In this document: piece after piece, positions 1-6,156 of the stretch
How positions within the stretch are numbered: the stretch's first letter is position 1
Layout of the letters: each line of letters opens with the position of its first letter
From: JAJPJX01 sp964568355
GTDB taxonomy: Bacteria > Acidobacteriota > Terriglobia > Bryobacterales > Bryobacteraceae
NCBI GenBank assembly: GCA_964568355.1
Contig: CAZMRK010000558.1
Coordinates: forward strand, 1 to 6,768
Direction: 5' to 3'
Length of the DNA stretch: 6,768 bases
The notes under the pieces: generated by a model
What the model was told of the DNA's origin: nothing
Seen by the model: only the letters and a program-made list of their open reading frames with translations
Databases searched by the model: none
Made by a program: the position numbers and the translations under genes

Positions 1-1
1 G

Positions 2-1288
2 GTGGTTCTGACCAAGCGCACCCCGCTTTTCTGGTTTGCCAGTTTCGGGGTGGGAATTACCCTGCTGCTTCTGTTCCTGCTGTCGGTGGTGGTGTTGCTG
101 GCCAAGGGCGTGGGAATCTGGGGCATCCGCATGCCGGTGGCCTGGGGATTCGCCATCACTAATTTCGTGTGGTGGATCGGTATCGGACACGCCGGCACGC
201 TGATCTCGGCGATCCTGCTGCTGCTGAACCAGCAGTGGCGCAACTCCATCAATCGGTTTGCGGAGGCGATGACGCTGTTCGCGGTGGCCTGCGCGGGCCA
301 GTTTCCCCTGCTGCACCTGGGCCGCCCGTGGTTGTTTTACTGGCTGTTTCCCTATCCCAACACCATGGGGATCGAGCCGAACTTCCGCAGCCCGCTGGTT
401 TGGGACGTGTTTGCGGTTTCGACCTATGCCACCGTCTCGCTGCTGTTCTGGTTCGTGGGGCTGATCCCGGATTTGGCAACGCTGCGCGACCGGGCCACGC
501 ACACGGTGCCGCGGTTCCTCTATGGGATCCTGGCGATGGGCTGGCGCGGTTCGGCGCGGCACTGGGCGCACTACGAAACCGCTTCTCTGCTGCTGGCCGG
601 CCTGGCGACCCCTCTGGTTCTTTCGGTCCACACAGTGGTCAGCTTCGACTTCACGATCGCCATCGTACCGGGATGGCACAGTACCTTCTTCCCACCCTAC
701 TTCGTAGCGGGCGCCATCTATTCCGGCTTCGCAATGGTGGTGGTGCTGGCGATTCCGCTCCGCAAGGTCTATGGGCTGGAGGGGCTGATCACCCTGCGCC
801 ATCTGCAGAATTCGGCCAAGGTGCTGCTGGCTACGGGACTGATTGTGGCCTACGCCTACATGATGGAACTGTTCATGTCGTGGTACGGCGGCAATACCTA
901 TGAGCAGGCGGCCTTCTGGCATCGCATGACAGGCCCCTACGCCTCGGTTTACTGGAGCCTGGTGGCGTGCAACATCGTGGCGCCGCAGGCGCTCTGGTTC
1001 AAGCGTGTACGTACCAGCGTGCCGGCCTTGTTCGTCGTTTCCATGATCGTGCTGGTGGGCATGTGGCTGGAGCGCTACGTGATCATCGTAACCAGCCTGG
1101 CGCAGGATTTCCTGGTCTCCTCCTGGGGCATCTTTCAGGCGACGCGTTGGGACTGGTTCACTTACGTGGGGACGATCGGGTTGTTCCTGTTCCTGTTCTT
1201 CCTCTTTATTCGTTTGCTGCCCATGATTTCGATCTTTGAAGTCCGGACCCTGCTTCCCCAGGCCAAGGTGGAAGAGGAGGTGAAGTAG
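2..1288 (+). CDS. actC: Alternative Complex III subunit ActC, NrfD/PsrC-like quinol-oxidising membrane subunit (5' partial)
   Basis: ActC is an integral inner-membrane subunit of Alternative Complex III and, by family knowledge, contributes the quinol site next to the Fe-S subunit ActB. The visible 428 residues are very hydrophobic, with about ten membrane segments. Family-typical stretches include the segment around GIGHAGTLIS (His63 in window numbering), the NRFAEAM and HLGRPW motifs after it, LVWDVFAVSTY, H210TVVSFDF, MMELFMSWY (Glu289), and a C-terminal PMISIFEVRTLLP just after the last membrane segment. The reading frame is open to the left edge. Homologues as I recall them carry some 30-50 further N-terminal residues before the VLTKRTPL region, so the GTG at base 2 is probably internal and the gene truncated by the window. 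It ends with TAG two bases before actD. Identity is confident from motifs and neighbours; the true start is outside the window. Confidence 0.93.
   Translation: MVLTKRTPLFWFASFGVGITLLLLFLLSVVVLLAKGVGIWGIRMPVAWGFAITNFVWWIGIGHAGTLISAILLLLNQQWRNSINRFAEAMTLFAVACAGQFPLLHLGRPWLFYWLFPYPNTMGIEPNFRSPLVWDVFAVSTYATVSLLFWFVGLIPDLATLRDRATHTVPRFLYGILAMGWRGSARHWAHYETASLLLAGLATPLVLSVHTVVSFDFTIAIVPGWHSTFFPPYFVAGAIYSGFAMVVVLAIPLRKVYGLEGLITLRHLQNSAKVLLATGLIVAYAYMMELFMSWYGGNTYEQAAFWHRMTGPYASVYWSLVACNIVAPQALWFKRVRTSVPALFVVSMIVLVGMWLERYVIIVTSLAQDFLVSSWGIFQATRWDWFTYVGTIGLFLFLFFLFIRLLPMISIFEVRTLLPQAKVEEEVK
1275..1280 (+). promoter_or_regulatory. Ribosome binding site for actD
   Basis: A perfect AGGAGG lies inside the last codons of actC, ten bases before the GTG at 1291. 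It supports GTG as the actD start and means actD translation begins from within the actC coding end. Confidence 0.75.
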
Positions 1289-1290
1289 CC

Positions 1291-1824
1291 GTGATCAAAC
1301 CGATTTACGGGATGATGGCGGAGTTCGATTCGCCGACAGCCCTGGTGAGCGCCGCGAAGGAAGCGCGCGCCAAAGGCTACCGGAAACTCGATGCCTACTC
1401 GCCCTTTCCGATCGAAGAGCTTTCCGAGGCTCTGCATCTGCCGAAGAGCCGCCTGCCACTGCTGGTGCTGATCGGCGGTGTCACGGGCGGCGTTCTGGGC
1501 TACCTGCTGCAGTACTACGTGACGGTGCTGTATTACCCGATCAACATCGCGGGACGGCCGCTGCACAGTTGGCCCGCGTACATCATCATTACTTTCGAAA
1601 TGACCATTCTGTTTGCGGCCCTGGCGGCGGTGTTCGGGCTGCTGGGAATCTGCGGACTGCCCATGCCGTATCACCCGATCTTTAATGTTCAACGGTTCGC
1701 GCAGGCTTCGCGCAACCGGTTTTTTCTGTGCATCGAAGCCACCGATCCGTTGTTTGACCGGAAGGCGACATCGGACTTTCTGGAAACACTGCAACCGCGC
1801 GAGGTGTCCGAAGTTGCGCACTAA
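1291..1824 (+). CDS. actD: Alternative Complex III subunit ActD (DUF3341 family)
   Basis: This 177-residue protein is the small two-helix subunit of Alternative Complex III. It opens with a soluble region (residues 1-53) starting IKPIYGMMAEFDSP and containing the A-x-G-Y-R-K-L-DAYSPFPIEEL stretch typical of DUF3341 proteins. Two membrane segments follow (about 54-78 and 95-122). The conserved short connection is YPINIAGRPLHSWPA at about 82-96. A soluble C-terminal part contains RFFLCIEATDP. Length matches the family. The soluble parts are expected in the cytoplasm; the subunit carries no cofactor motif and is thought to be structural or linked to proton movement next to ActC/ActF, which is unproven. 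Start: GTG with AGGAGG ten bases upstream, two bases after the actC stop. Its end overlaps actE by 11 bases. Confidence 0.93.
   Translation: MIKPIYGMMAEFDSPTALVSAAKEARAKGYRKLDAYSPFPIEELSEALHLPKSRLPLLVLIGGVTGGVLGYLLQYYVTVLYYPINIAGRPLHSWPAYIIITFEMTILFAALAAVFGLLGICGLPMPYHPIFNVQRFAQASRNRFFLCIEATDPLFDRKATSDFLETLQPREVSEVAH
1801..1805 (+). promoter_or_regulatory. Ribosome binding site deciding the TTG start of actE
   Basis: GAGGT sits eight bases before the TTG at 1814, inside the 3' end of actD. No ATG or GTG in this frame lies near the predicted signal peptide, so this site selects the TTG start. Confidence 0.6.
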
Positions 1825-2413
1825 GATCATCCAGGCGGGACTGCTGGCGCTGGCTGCCGCCGGCTTCACGGCCTGCCGTCAAGACATGCACGACCAGCCG
1901 AAATATATCCCTTTGCGGCCCAGCAGCTTTTTCGAAGACGGCCGTTCGGCGCGTCCTCTGGTGGAAGGTACGGTGGCCCGCGGCCACCTGAAAGAAGACC
2001 AGGCGTATTACACCGGCAAGGTGAATGATCAGCCGGTGGACACCTTCCCGATGCCGGTGACGCGCCAGGTGCTTGAACGAGGGCAGCAGCGGTTCAACAT
2101 CTATTGCGCCCCGTGCCACGACCGCGCAGGCAGCGGGTTGGGCATGGTGGTGCGGCGCGGCTACCGGCGTCCTCCCTCCTATCACATCGATCGCTTGCGA
2201 AACGCGGCGGTGGGATACATCTTTGACGTGATTTCCAACGGCTTCGGCGCGATGCCGGACTACGCCGCGCAGATTCCGACTGACGACCGCTGGGCGATTG
2301 TGGCCTATGTGCGGGCGCTTCAATTCAGCCAGCACGCCTCCCTCAACGACGTGCCGGCGGAGATGCGGGGCCAATTGGATGCCGGCGCCGTAAGACCGGG
2401 AGGTGCGAAGTGA
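1814..2413 (+). CDS. actE: Alternative Complex III subunit ActE, monohaem cytochrome c lipoprotein
   Basis: This 199-residue protein is the monohaem cytochrome c of Alternative Complex III, acting on the periplasmic face as an electron exit. Residues 1-20 are a lipoprotein signal peptide ending in a lipobox (FTA-Cys21), so the mature protein should be lipid-anchored. The N-terminal region carries the ActE-typical DQPKYIPLRPSSFF and RPLVEGTVARG stretches. The haem site is Cys98-Ala-Pro-Cys101-His102 (bases 2105-2119), followed by GMVVRRGYRRPPSYH. The likely axial methionine is Met147 in NGFGAMPDYA, and the domain closes with DDRWAIVAYVRALQ. Start choice: the frame is open further left within actD, but only the TTG at 1814 gives a proper signal peptide, and GAGGT lies eight bases before it. 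It overlaps actD by 11 bases and actF by 4. The context suggests it donates electrons to the cytochrome c domain of the downstream CoxB. Confidence 0.92.
   Translation: MRTKIIQAGLLALAAAGFTACRQDMHDQPKYIPLRPSSFFEDGRSARPLVEGTVARGHLKEDQAYYTGKVNDQPVDTFPMPVTRQVLERGQQRFNIYCAPCHDRAGSGLGMVVRRGYRRPPSYHIDRLRNAAVGYIFDVISNGFGAMPDYAAQIPTDDRWAIVAYVRALQFSQHASLNDVPAEMRGQLDAGAVRPGGAK
2398..2404 (+). promoter_or_regulatory. Ribosome binding site for actF
   Basis: GGGAGGT lies five bases before the GTG at 2410, within the last codons of actE. It supports the GTG start and the GTGA overlap between actE and actF. Confidence 0.7.
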
Positions 2414-3609
2414 CGACCGCGACCAGAAGTTTCGCCGCGCCTCCGGAGCTCGAAGCCAACATTCGCGGCTGGCGCACCAAGGCGTTGATTGTAGGCCTGG
2501 TGGCGCTGGTGGCCTCCGCCGCCGGCGGCGCAGCCAATCCGGAGCAGTTTTTCCGGTCGTACCTGTGGGCCTATCTGTTCTTTGTGGGCGTAACGATCGG
2601 ATGCATGGCTTTCCTGATGCTGCAATACCTCACCGGCGGTGCATGGGGTGTCATGATCCGGCGGTTGTGCGAAGCCGCCACGCGAACCTTCCCTCTGCTG
2701 GTGATATTGTTTCTTCCGATTGTGGCGGGGCTCTCGTATCTATATCCCTGGTCCCACGCCAACGTGGTGGCCGCCGATGAAGCTTTGCGGCACAAGCAGG
2801 TTTATCTGAACGTTCCATTCTTCCTGGGACGCGCGGCGTTTTACTTTGTGGGCTGGCTGGTTTTTTCGCTCCTGCTGAATAAGTGGTCGCTGGCACAGGA
2901 CTCGGAACCGGGACAGCGCTTGCAGCTCAAGCTGCAGTTGGTCAGCGGGCCGGGGCTGCTGTTCTTCGGGTTCAGCGTGACGTTCATGGCTATCGACTGG
3001 GCGATGTCGATCGACCCGCACTGGGCCTCCACCATGTACGGCCTGCTGTTTATCGCCGGGCAGGGGCTTTCGGCTCTGGCATTTCTGATCACCATGCTGG
3101 TCCTGCTGAGCCGCAGCGAGCCGTTTTCAAGCGTGATTACACACCGTCACCTGCACGACCTGGGCAAGTTCATGTTCGCCTTCGTGATGGTGTGGGCTTA
3201 CTTCTCGTTCTCGCAGTTCCTGATTATCTGGGCCGGCAACCTGCCGGAGGAAATCCCCTGGTATATCGAGCGGCTGCGGGGAGGCTGGGGCTGGGTAGCC
3301 CTGGCGCTGGCGGCGTTTCATTTCGCCGTGCCGTTCGCCCGGCTGCTTTACCGCGACATCAAGCGCAACTTCAAGCTGCTCACCGTCGTTGCGGTGTGGC
3401 TGCTGGTGATGCGCTTCGTGGATCTGTACTGGCTGGTGATGCCGGAGTTTCGCAAGGGCGAATTCGGCGTGAGCTGGATGGATTTTCTGATTCCGATCGG
3501 GCTGGGCGGAATCTGGCTGGCGGCATTCACCTGGCAACTGCCGAAGCGGCCCCTGTTGCCGCCCGGCGAGACCCACCTGGAGGAGGCACTCGAACATGGC
3601 CGACATTGA
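2410..3609 (+). CDS. actF: Alternative Complex III subunit ActF, NrfD-like polytopic membrane protein
   Basis: ActF is the second NrfD/PsrC-like integral membrane subunit of Alternative Complex III, related to ActC and packed beside it with ActD in known complexes. The 399 residues contain about ten hydrophobic segments, usual for the family. Recognisable conserved stretches are MAIDWAMSIDPHWASTMYG at residues 193-211, which leads into a membrane helix, and D250LGKFMFAFVMVWAYFSFSQF with WAGNLPEEIPWY (274-285). The charged residues within or next to membrane helices (Asp196, Asp202, Lys253, Glu280, Glu281) are of the kind proposed for proton pathways in ACIII, but that role is not settled. No haem-binding motif is present. 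The GTG start overlaps the actE stop as GTGA and has GGGAGGT five bases upstream. The gene end overlaps the next gene by 14 bases, indicating tight coupling. Confidence 0.92.
   Translation: MTTATRSFAAPPELEANIRGWRTKALIVGLVALVASAAGGAANPEQFFRSYLWAYLFFVGVTIGCMAFLMLQYLTGGAWGVMIRRLCEAATRTFPLLVILFLPIVAGLSYLYPWSHANVVAADEALRHKQVYLNVPFFLGRAAFYFVGWLVFSLLLNKWSLAQDSEPGQRLQLKLQLVSGPGLLFFGFSVTFMAIDWAMSIDPHWASTMYGLLFIAGQGLSALAFLITMLVLLSRSEPFSSVITHRHLHDLGKFMFAFVMVWAYFSFSQFLIIWAGNLPEEIPWYIERLRGGWGWVALALAAFHFAVPFARLLYRDIKRNFKLLTVVAVWLLVMRFVDLYWLVMPEFRKGEFGVSWMDFLIPIGLGGIWLAAFTWQLPKRPLLPPGETHLEEALEHGRH
3581..3586 (+). promoter_or_regulatory. Ribosome binding site for the unknown gene after actF
   Basis: AGGAGG, in a slightly longer GGAGGAGG-like purine run, lies nine bases before the ATG at 3596 and inside actF. 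This is among the best Shine-Dalgarno matches in the window and argues that the following unknown gene is really translated. Confidence 0.75.
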
Positions 3610-4261
3610 TCATCCGCACGCTACCCATTCTCACGCCAAGGGCGGCTTTGAAGAGCGGGACGTCAACGTCTATGCGGTCACGCGATTCGGCATCTTCCTG
3701 TTCCTGGGCCTGATCGTGTCTCTGTTCGGGCTGTGGGGCCTGCTGAACTATTTCGAATCGCAGGTGGGCAAACTGCAGCCGGCCTCGCGCAGCCTGGCGG
3801 ATATCGACGTGAACCGGCTGCCTCCCGAGCCGCGGTTGCAGCCCAGGGAATACGACGATTTGAAGGCGGTGCGCGCCGCGGAGAACCAGCTTCTGGAGCA
3901 TTATGCGCTGCTCGATCCGGATCGCGGTGTGGTGCGGATTCCGATCAGCCGGGCGCTCGAACTGCTGGCGCAGCGCGGCCTGCCGTCGCGCCCGCAGGTT
4001 CCGGCGGCGCAGAACCAGATTACGGCCACTCCGACCGAAGCGGGGCTTGGGCCGGTGATTCAGCAGGCAGGCGGACCCCTGGCGCCGGTGATTCACGTGC
4101 CGCCGTCGCAGCCGCTCGAGATCCATGGAAGCGGCGATTTTGGAGATGGGCGGCAGGCGGGCGGGCCGCCGACGCCCGCGGAAGACTCTCCGGCTATTGT
4201 TTCTCAGGTACCCGGAGCCGCCGGCGAGGCGGGCTCCGGGCAGCAAGGACAAAAGAAGTAA
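3596..4261 (+). CDS. Single-pass membrane protein of unknown function between actF and sco
   Basis: I cannot assign a function. The 221 residues comprise a short polar N-terminus with four histidines in eight residues (His6, 8, 11, 13), one membrane helix at about 30-53, and a probably periplasmic remainder. The outer part has a conserved-looking core: LPPEPRLQP at 75-83, a charged helical stretch with KAVRAAENQLLEHYALLDPDRG, then VVRIPISRALELLAQRGLP at 112-130. After residue 131 it is Pro/Gly/Ala/Gln-rich and likely disordered. There is no haem or CxxC motif and no cysteine at all. I recall similar PPEPRLQ...RIPI-R-AM-LL-RGLP proteins next to SCO and oxidase genes in other bacteria, usually called hypothetical; this is memory, not a search. 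A strong AGGAGG before the ATG, a 14-base overlap with actF and an abutting sco start place it in the operon. It may be an assembly factor or an accessory subunit of ACIII or the oxidase. Confidence 0.85.
   Translation: MADIDHPHATHSHAKGGFEERDVNVYAVTRFGIFLFLGLIVSLFGLWGLLNYFESQVGKLQPASRSLADIDVNRLPPEPRLQPREYDDLKAVRAAENQLLEHYALLDPDRGVVRIPISRALELLAQRGLPSRPQVPAAQNQITATPTEAGLGPVIQQAGGPLAPVIHVPPSQPLEIHGSGDFGDGRQAGGPPTPAEDSPAIVSQVPGAAGEAGSGQQGQKK
4051..4095 (+). repeat. 12-base direct repeat in the tail of the unknown gene
   Basis: GCCGGTGATTCA occurs at 4051-4062 and again at 4084-4095, exactly 33 bases (11 codons) apart in the same frame. It encodes PVIQ and PVIH in a Pro/Gly-rich, probably disordered region. 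It may reflect a small internal duplication within the low-complexity tail; a chance match is possible. Confidence 0.4.
4211..4240 (+). other. Strong RNA stem-loop just before the sco start
   Basis: CCCGGAGCC at 4211-4219 is perfectly complementary to GGCTCCGGG at 4232-4240. Inside, GCC 4220-4222 can also pair with GGC 4228-4230 around a five-base loop, with G4231 bulged. The element lies in the last codons of the unknown gene, 21 bases before the sco ATG and only four bases before the AAGGA (4245-4249) that may serve as the sco ribosome binding site. The sequence after it is purine-rich with no T run, so it does not look like an intrinsic terminator. A role in coupling, mRNA stability or tuning of sco translation is possible but inferred. 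Confidence 0.5.
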
Positions 4262-5125
4262 ATGCTCTTCAGACTGATCGGCTGTATGTTTGTGGCGGCG
4301 CTGACCGCCCTCGCGCAGCCGGGACAACCGGCTCCGGCGCAAGCATCCCAGATGCGGGACCCCAACGGCAAGCAGGCCCCGCTTCCCGCCGCCCTGGAAG
4401 GGGTCGGCATTGACCAAAAGCTGGACCAACAAATTCCCCTGGACCTGGCCTTCGTGGACGAGGAAGGCCGTCCGGTTCGACTTTCCAACTATTTCGGCAG
4501 CAAGCCTGTGCTGCTGGCGCTGGTGTACTATCAGTGCCCCATGCTGTGCACACAGATCCTGAACGGCATGGAGACCAGCCTGCGGGCGGTATCGCTCGAT
4601 CCGGGTAAAGATTTTGAAGTGGTGGCCGTGAGCTTCGACCCCTCGGACCGGCCGGACCTGGCGCTCGAAAAGAAGCTGAACTATGTGCGGCGTTACGGGC
4701 GGCCCCAGACGGCCAACGGCTGGCACTTTTTGACCGGCAACGAAACTTCCATCCGGGCGCTCACCGATGCGGTGGGCTTCCATTACAAGTACGACCCCCA
4801 AACCAAGCAATTCGCCCATGCCAGCGGTATCTATATCCTGACGCCGCAGGGCAAACTTTCGCGCTACTTCTACGGGGTGGAATATTCCTCGCGCGACGTG
4901 CGGCTGGGCCTGGTGGAGGCGTCGCAGAACAAGATCGGCAATCCAGTGGACCAGATTCTGCTGTTTTGCTACCACTACGATCCGACGACGGGCAAATACG
5001 GCGCAGTCGCCATGAATATGGTTCGAGCCGGCGGTGCGACCTTCGTCCTGATTTGCGGATCGTTTTTGTTGGTCATGTGGCGGCGGGATGTTCGCAACGA
5101 CCGCCGTTCGCAGAGGCGCGCATAA
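4262..5125 (+). CDS. SCO1/SenC/PrrC family copper chaperone for cytochrome oxidase assembly
   Basis: SCO proteins are thioredoxin-fold copper-binding proteins that help build the CuA centre of cytochrome oxidase subunit II, on the periplasmic side. The 287-residue product has a short hydrophobic N-terminus (about 1-20), which could be a signal peptide or anchor. A SCO domain follows, with the copper site Cys92-Pro-Met-Leu-Cys96 (CxxxC) and the distal ligand His186 in FAHASGIYILTPQGKLSRYFYG. Near the C-terminus is FCYHYDPTTGKYG, which I associate with the SCO subgroup in oxidase operons, then a membrane helix at about 256-273 and an Arg-rich cytoplasmic-type tail. The ATG directly follows the upstream TAA in the same frame, so the start cannot lie further left. 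Its ribosome binding site is modest (AAGGA, 12 bases away). The adjacent coxB, whose CuA it would metallate, supports the role. Confidence 0.92.
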   Translation: MLFRLIGCMFVAALTALAQPGQPAPAQASQMRDPNGKQAPLPAALEGVGIDQKLDQQIPLDLAFVDEEGRPVRLSNYFGSKPVLLALVYYQCPMLCTQILNGMETSLRAVSLDPGKDFEVVAVSFDPSDRPDLALEKKLNYVRRYGRPQTANGWHFLTGNETSIRALTDAVGFHYKYDPQTKQFAHASGIYILTPQGKLSRYFYGVEYSSRDVRLGLVEASQNKIGNPVDQILLFCYHYDPTTGKYGAVAMNMVRAGGATFVLICGSFLLVMWRRDVRNDRRSQRRA

Positions 5126-5129
5126 CTAG

Positions 5130-6152
5130 ATGGGAAACCGTTTTCCTTTATTTCCGGATCAGGCCTCCACGGTAGCCCCTTCCGTGGATCACCTGCTGTA
5201 TTACCTGCTGGCGGTCAGCGCCTTTTTTGTGGTGCTGATCTTCTCCGCGATTTTCTATTTCGCGATCAAGTACCGGCGCCGCTCGGATACGGAACTGCCG
5301 CCGGAGATTCACGGGTCGACGAAGCTGGAGATCACCTGGAGCGTGATTCCGTTCGGTCTCACCATGGTGATGTTCGCCTGGGGCGCCAGCGTTTATTTCG
5401 AGATGCAGCGGCCGCCCGATCAAGCGATTGAAATTTACGTGGTGGCCAAGCAGTGGATGTGGAAGCTGCAGCACAAGGAGGGCCAGCGGGAGATCAACGA
5501 GCTGCATATCCCGATGGGCACGCCGGTGAAGCTGACCATGACTTCTCTGGATGTGATCCACAGCTTCTACGTACCGGCCTTTCGAACCAAGATGGACGTG
5601 CTGCCGGGGCGCTACACGACGACCTGGTTTAATCCGACCAAGCCCGGCAAGTATCACCTGTTCTGCGCCGAGTATTGCGGTACGAAGCATTCCGGCATGA
5701 TCGGCTGGATTCACGTGATGGACCCGCAGGAGTATCAGGCATGGCTCAGCGGCGGCGCGGGCGGCGGCAGCCTGGCGGAGAACGGCCAGAAGCTGTTCCA
5801 GGAACTGGCTTGCGACAACTGCCACCACCTCGACGGGCACGGGCGCTGCCCCAGCCTGCAAGGCGTTTTCGGGAACCGCGTGCAGTTGACCAACGGGCAG
5901 ACCGTGACGGCGGACGCGGCATACATTCGCGAATCGATACTGGAGCCGAATGCCAAAACGGTCTCGGGTTATCAATCGATCATGCCCACCTTCCAGGGGC
6001 TGGTGACGGAAGAGGGTGTGCTGCAACTGATCGAGTACATCAAGTCCCTGAAGACGCCTCCGGCAGCGGGGGCGGCGGGCAGTAGTCCTGCGGGACAGCA
6101 AAAGAAGGCTCCGGCTCCGCCGGCGGGCGGCGCGGCAGCAGGCCAGAGATAG
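5130..6152 (+). CDS. coxB: Cytochrome c oxidase subunit II with fused C-terminal cytochrome c domain (caa3-type)
   Basis: Subunit II accepts electrons and passes them through CuA to subunit I. The 340-residue protein has two membrane helices (about 22-46 and 68-90), joined by a loop ending in LEITWSVIPF. The cupredoxin domain contains KQWMWKLQH at 107-115, the place of the aromatic electron-entry patch. CuA ligands are complete: His144, then Cys179, Glu181, Cys183, His187 and Met190 in C-AEYCGTKHSGM. A class I cytochrome c domain follows, with Cys228-Asp-Asn-Cys231-His232 and probable axial Met285 in SIMPTFQG. Residues 308-340 are a Pro/Ala/Gly-rich tail. The fused haem domain marks a caa3-type oxidase. 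An unusual Cys240 occurs in GRCPSLQG, where many homologues have RGPSL. It starts four bases after the sco stop with only a weak upstream purine match (AGAGG at 5112-5116). The encoded fold and ligands leave little doubt. Confidence 0.96.
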   Translation: MGNRFPLFPDQASTVAPSVDHLLYYLLAVSAFFVVLIFSAIFYFAIKYRRRSDTELPPEIHGSTKLEITWSVIPFGLTMVMFAWGASVYFEMQRPPDQAIEIYVVAKQWMWKLQHKEGQREINELHIPMGTPVKLTMTSLDVIHSFYVPAFRTKMDVLPGRYTTTWFNPTKPGKYHLFCAEYCGTKHSGMIGWIHVMDPQEYQAWLSGGAGGGSLAENGQKLFQELACDNCHHLDGHGRCPSLQGVFGNRVQLTNGQTVTADAAYIRESILEPNAKTVSGYQSIMPTFQGLVTEEGVLQLIEYIKSLKTPPAAGAAGSSPAGQQKKAPAPPAGGAAAGQR

Positions 6153-6156
6153 ACAT

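Noticed and set aside
1613..1813. Possible N-terminal extension of actE
   Set aside because: The extra residues are an out-of-frame translation of actD and would bury the lipoprotein signal peptide; the TTG at 1814 explains the protein better.
1162..1869. Minus-strand open frame (235 codons) opposite actC end and actD
   Set aside because: Antisense shadow of actC/actD with no domain and no plausible ribosome binding context.
1972..1988. Seven-base inverted repeat GGTGGCC / GGCCACC with a three-base loop in actE
   Set aside because: It lies in codons for the conserved GTVARGHL stretch, so protein and codon constraints explain it.
4211..4240. Intrinsic transcription terminator before sco
   Set aside because: The stem is strong but there is no T-rich tract after it on either strand, and the operon continues without a gap.
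4277..4285. Lipobox-like LIGC at residues 5-8 of the SCO protein
   Set aside because: Only four or so residues precede it, too short for a lipoprotein signal peptide, and the in-frame TAA just before the ATG prevents a longer N-terminus.
3527..4975. Long minus-strand open frame (482 codons) opposite the unknown gene and sco
   Set aside because: Its translation is Arg/His/Gln/Leu-rich with no recognisable domain, and it lies antisense to well-supported genes. Long antisense frames are expected in GC-rich coding DNA.
5166..5188. Seven-base inverted repeat TCCACGG / CCGTGGA near the coxB start
   Set aside because: It is short, has a nine-base loop, lies within coding sequence well after the start codon and has no supporting context. 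It could affect early elongation, but chance is adequate.
5148..6101. Minus-strand open frame (317 codons) opposite coxB
   Set aside because: It mirrors the coxB codons, which encode complete CuA and haem sites; its own product has Arg/His/Gln/Leu-rich shadow composition and no motif.
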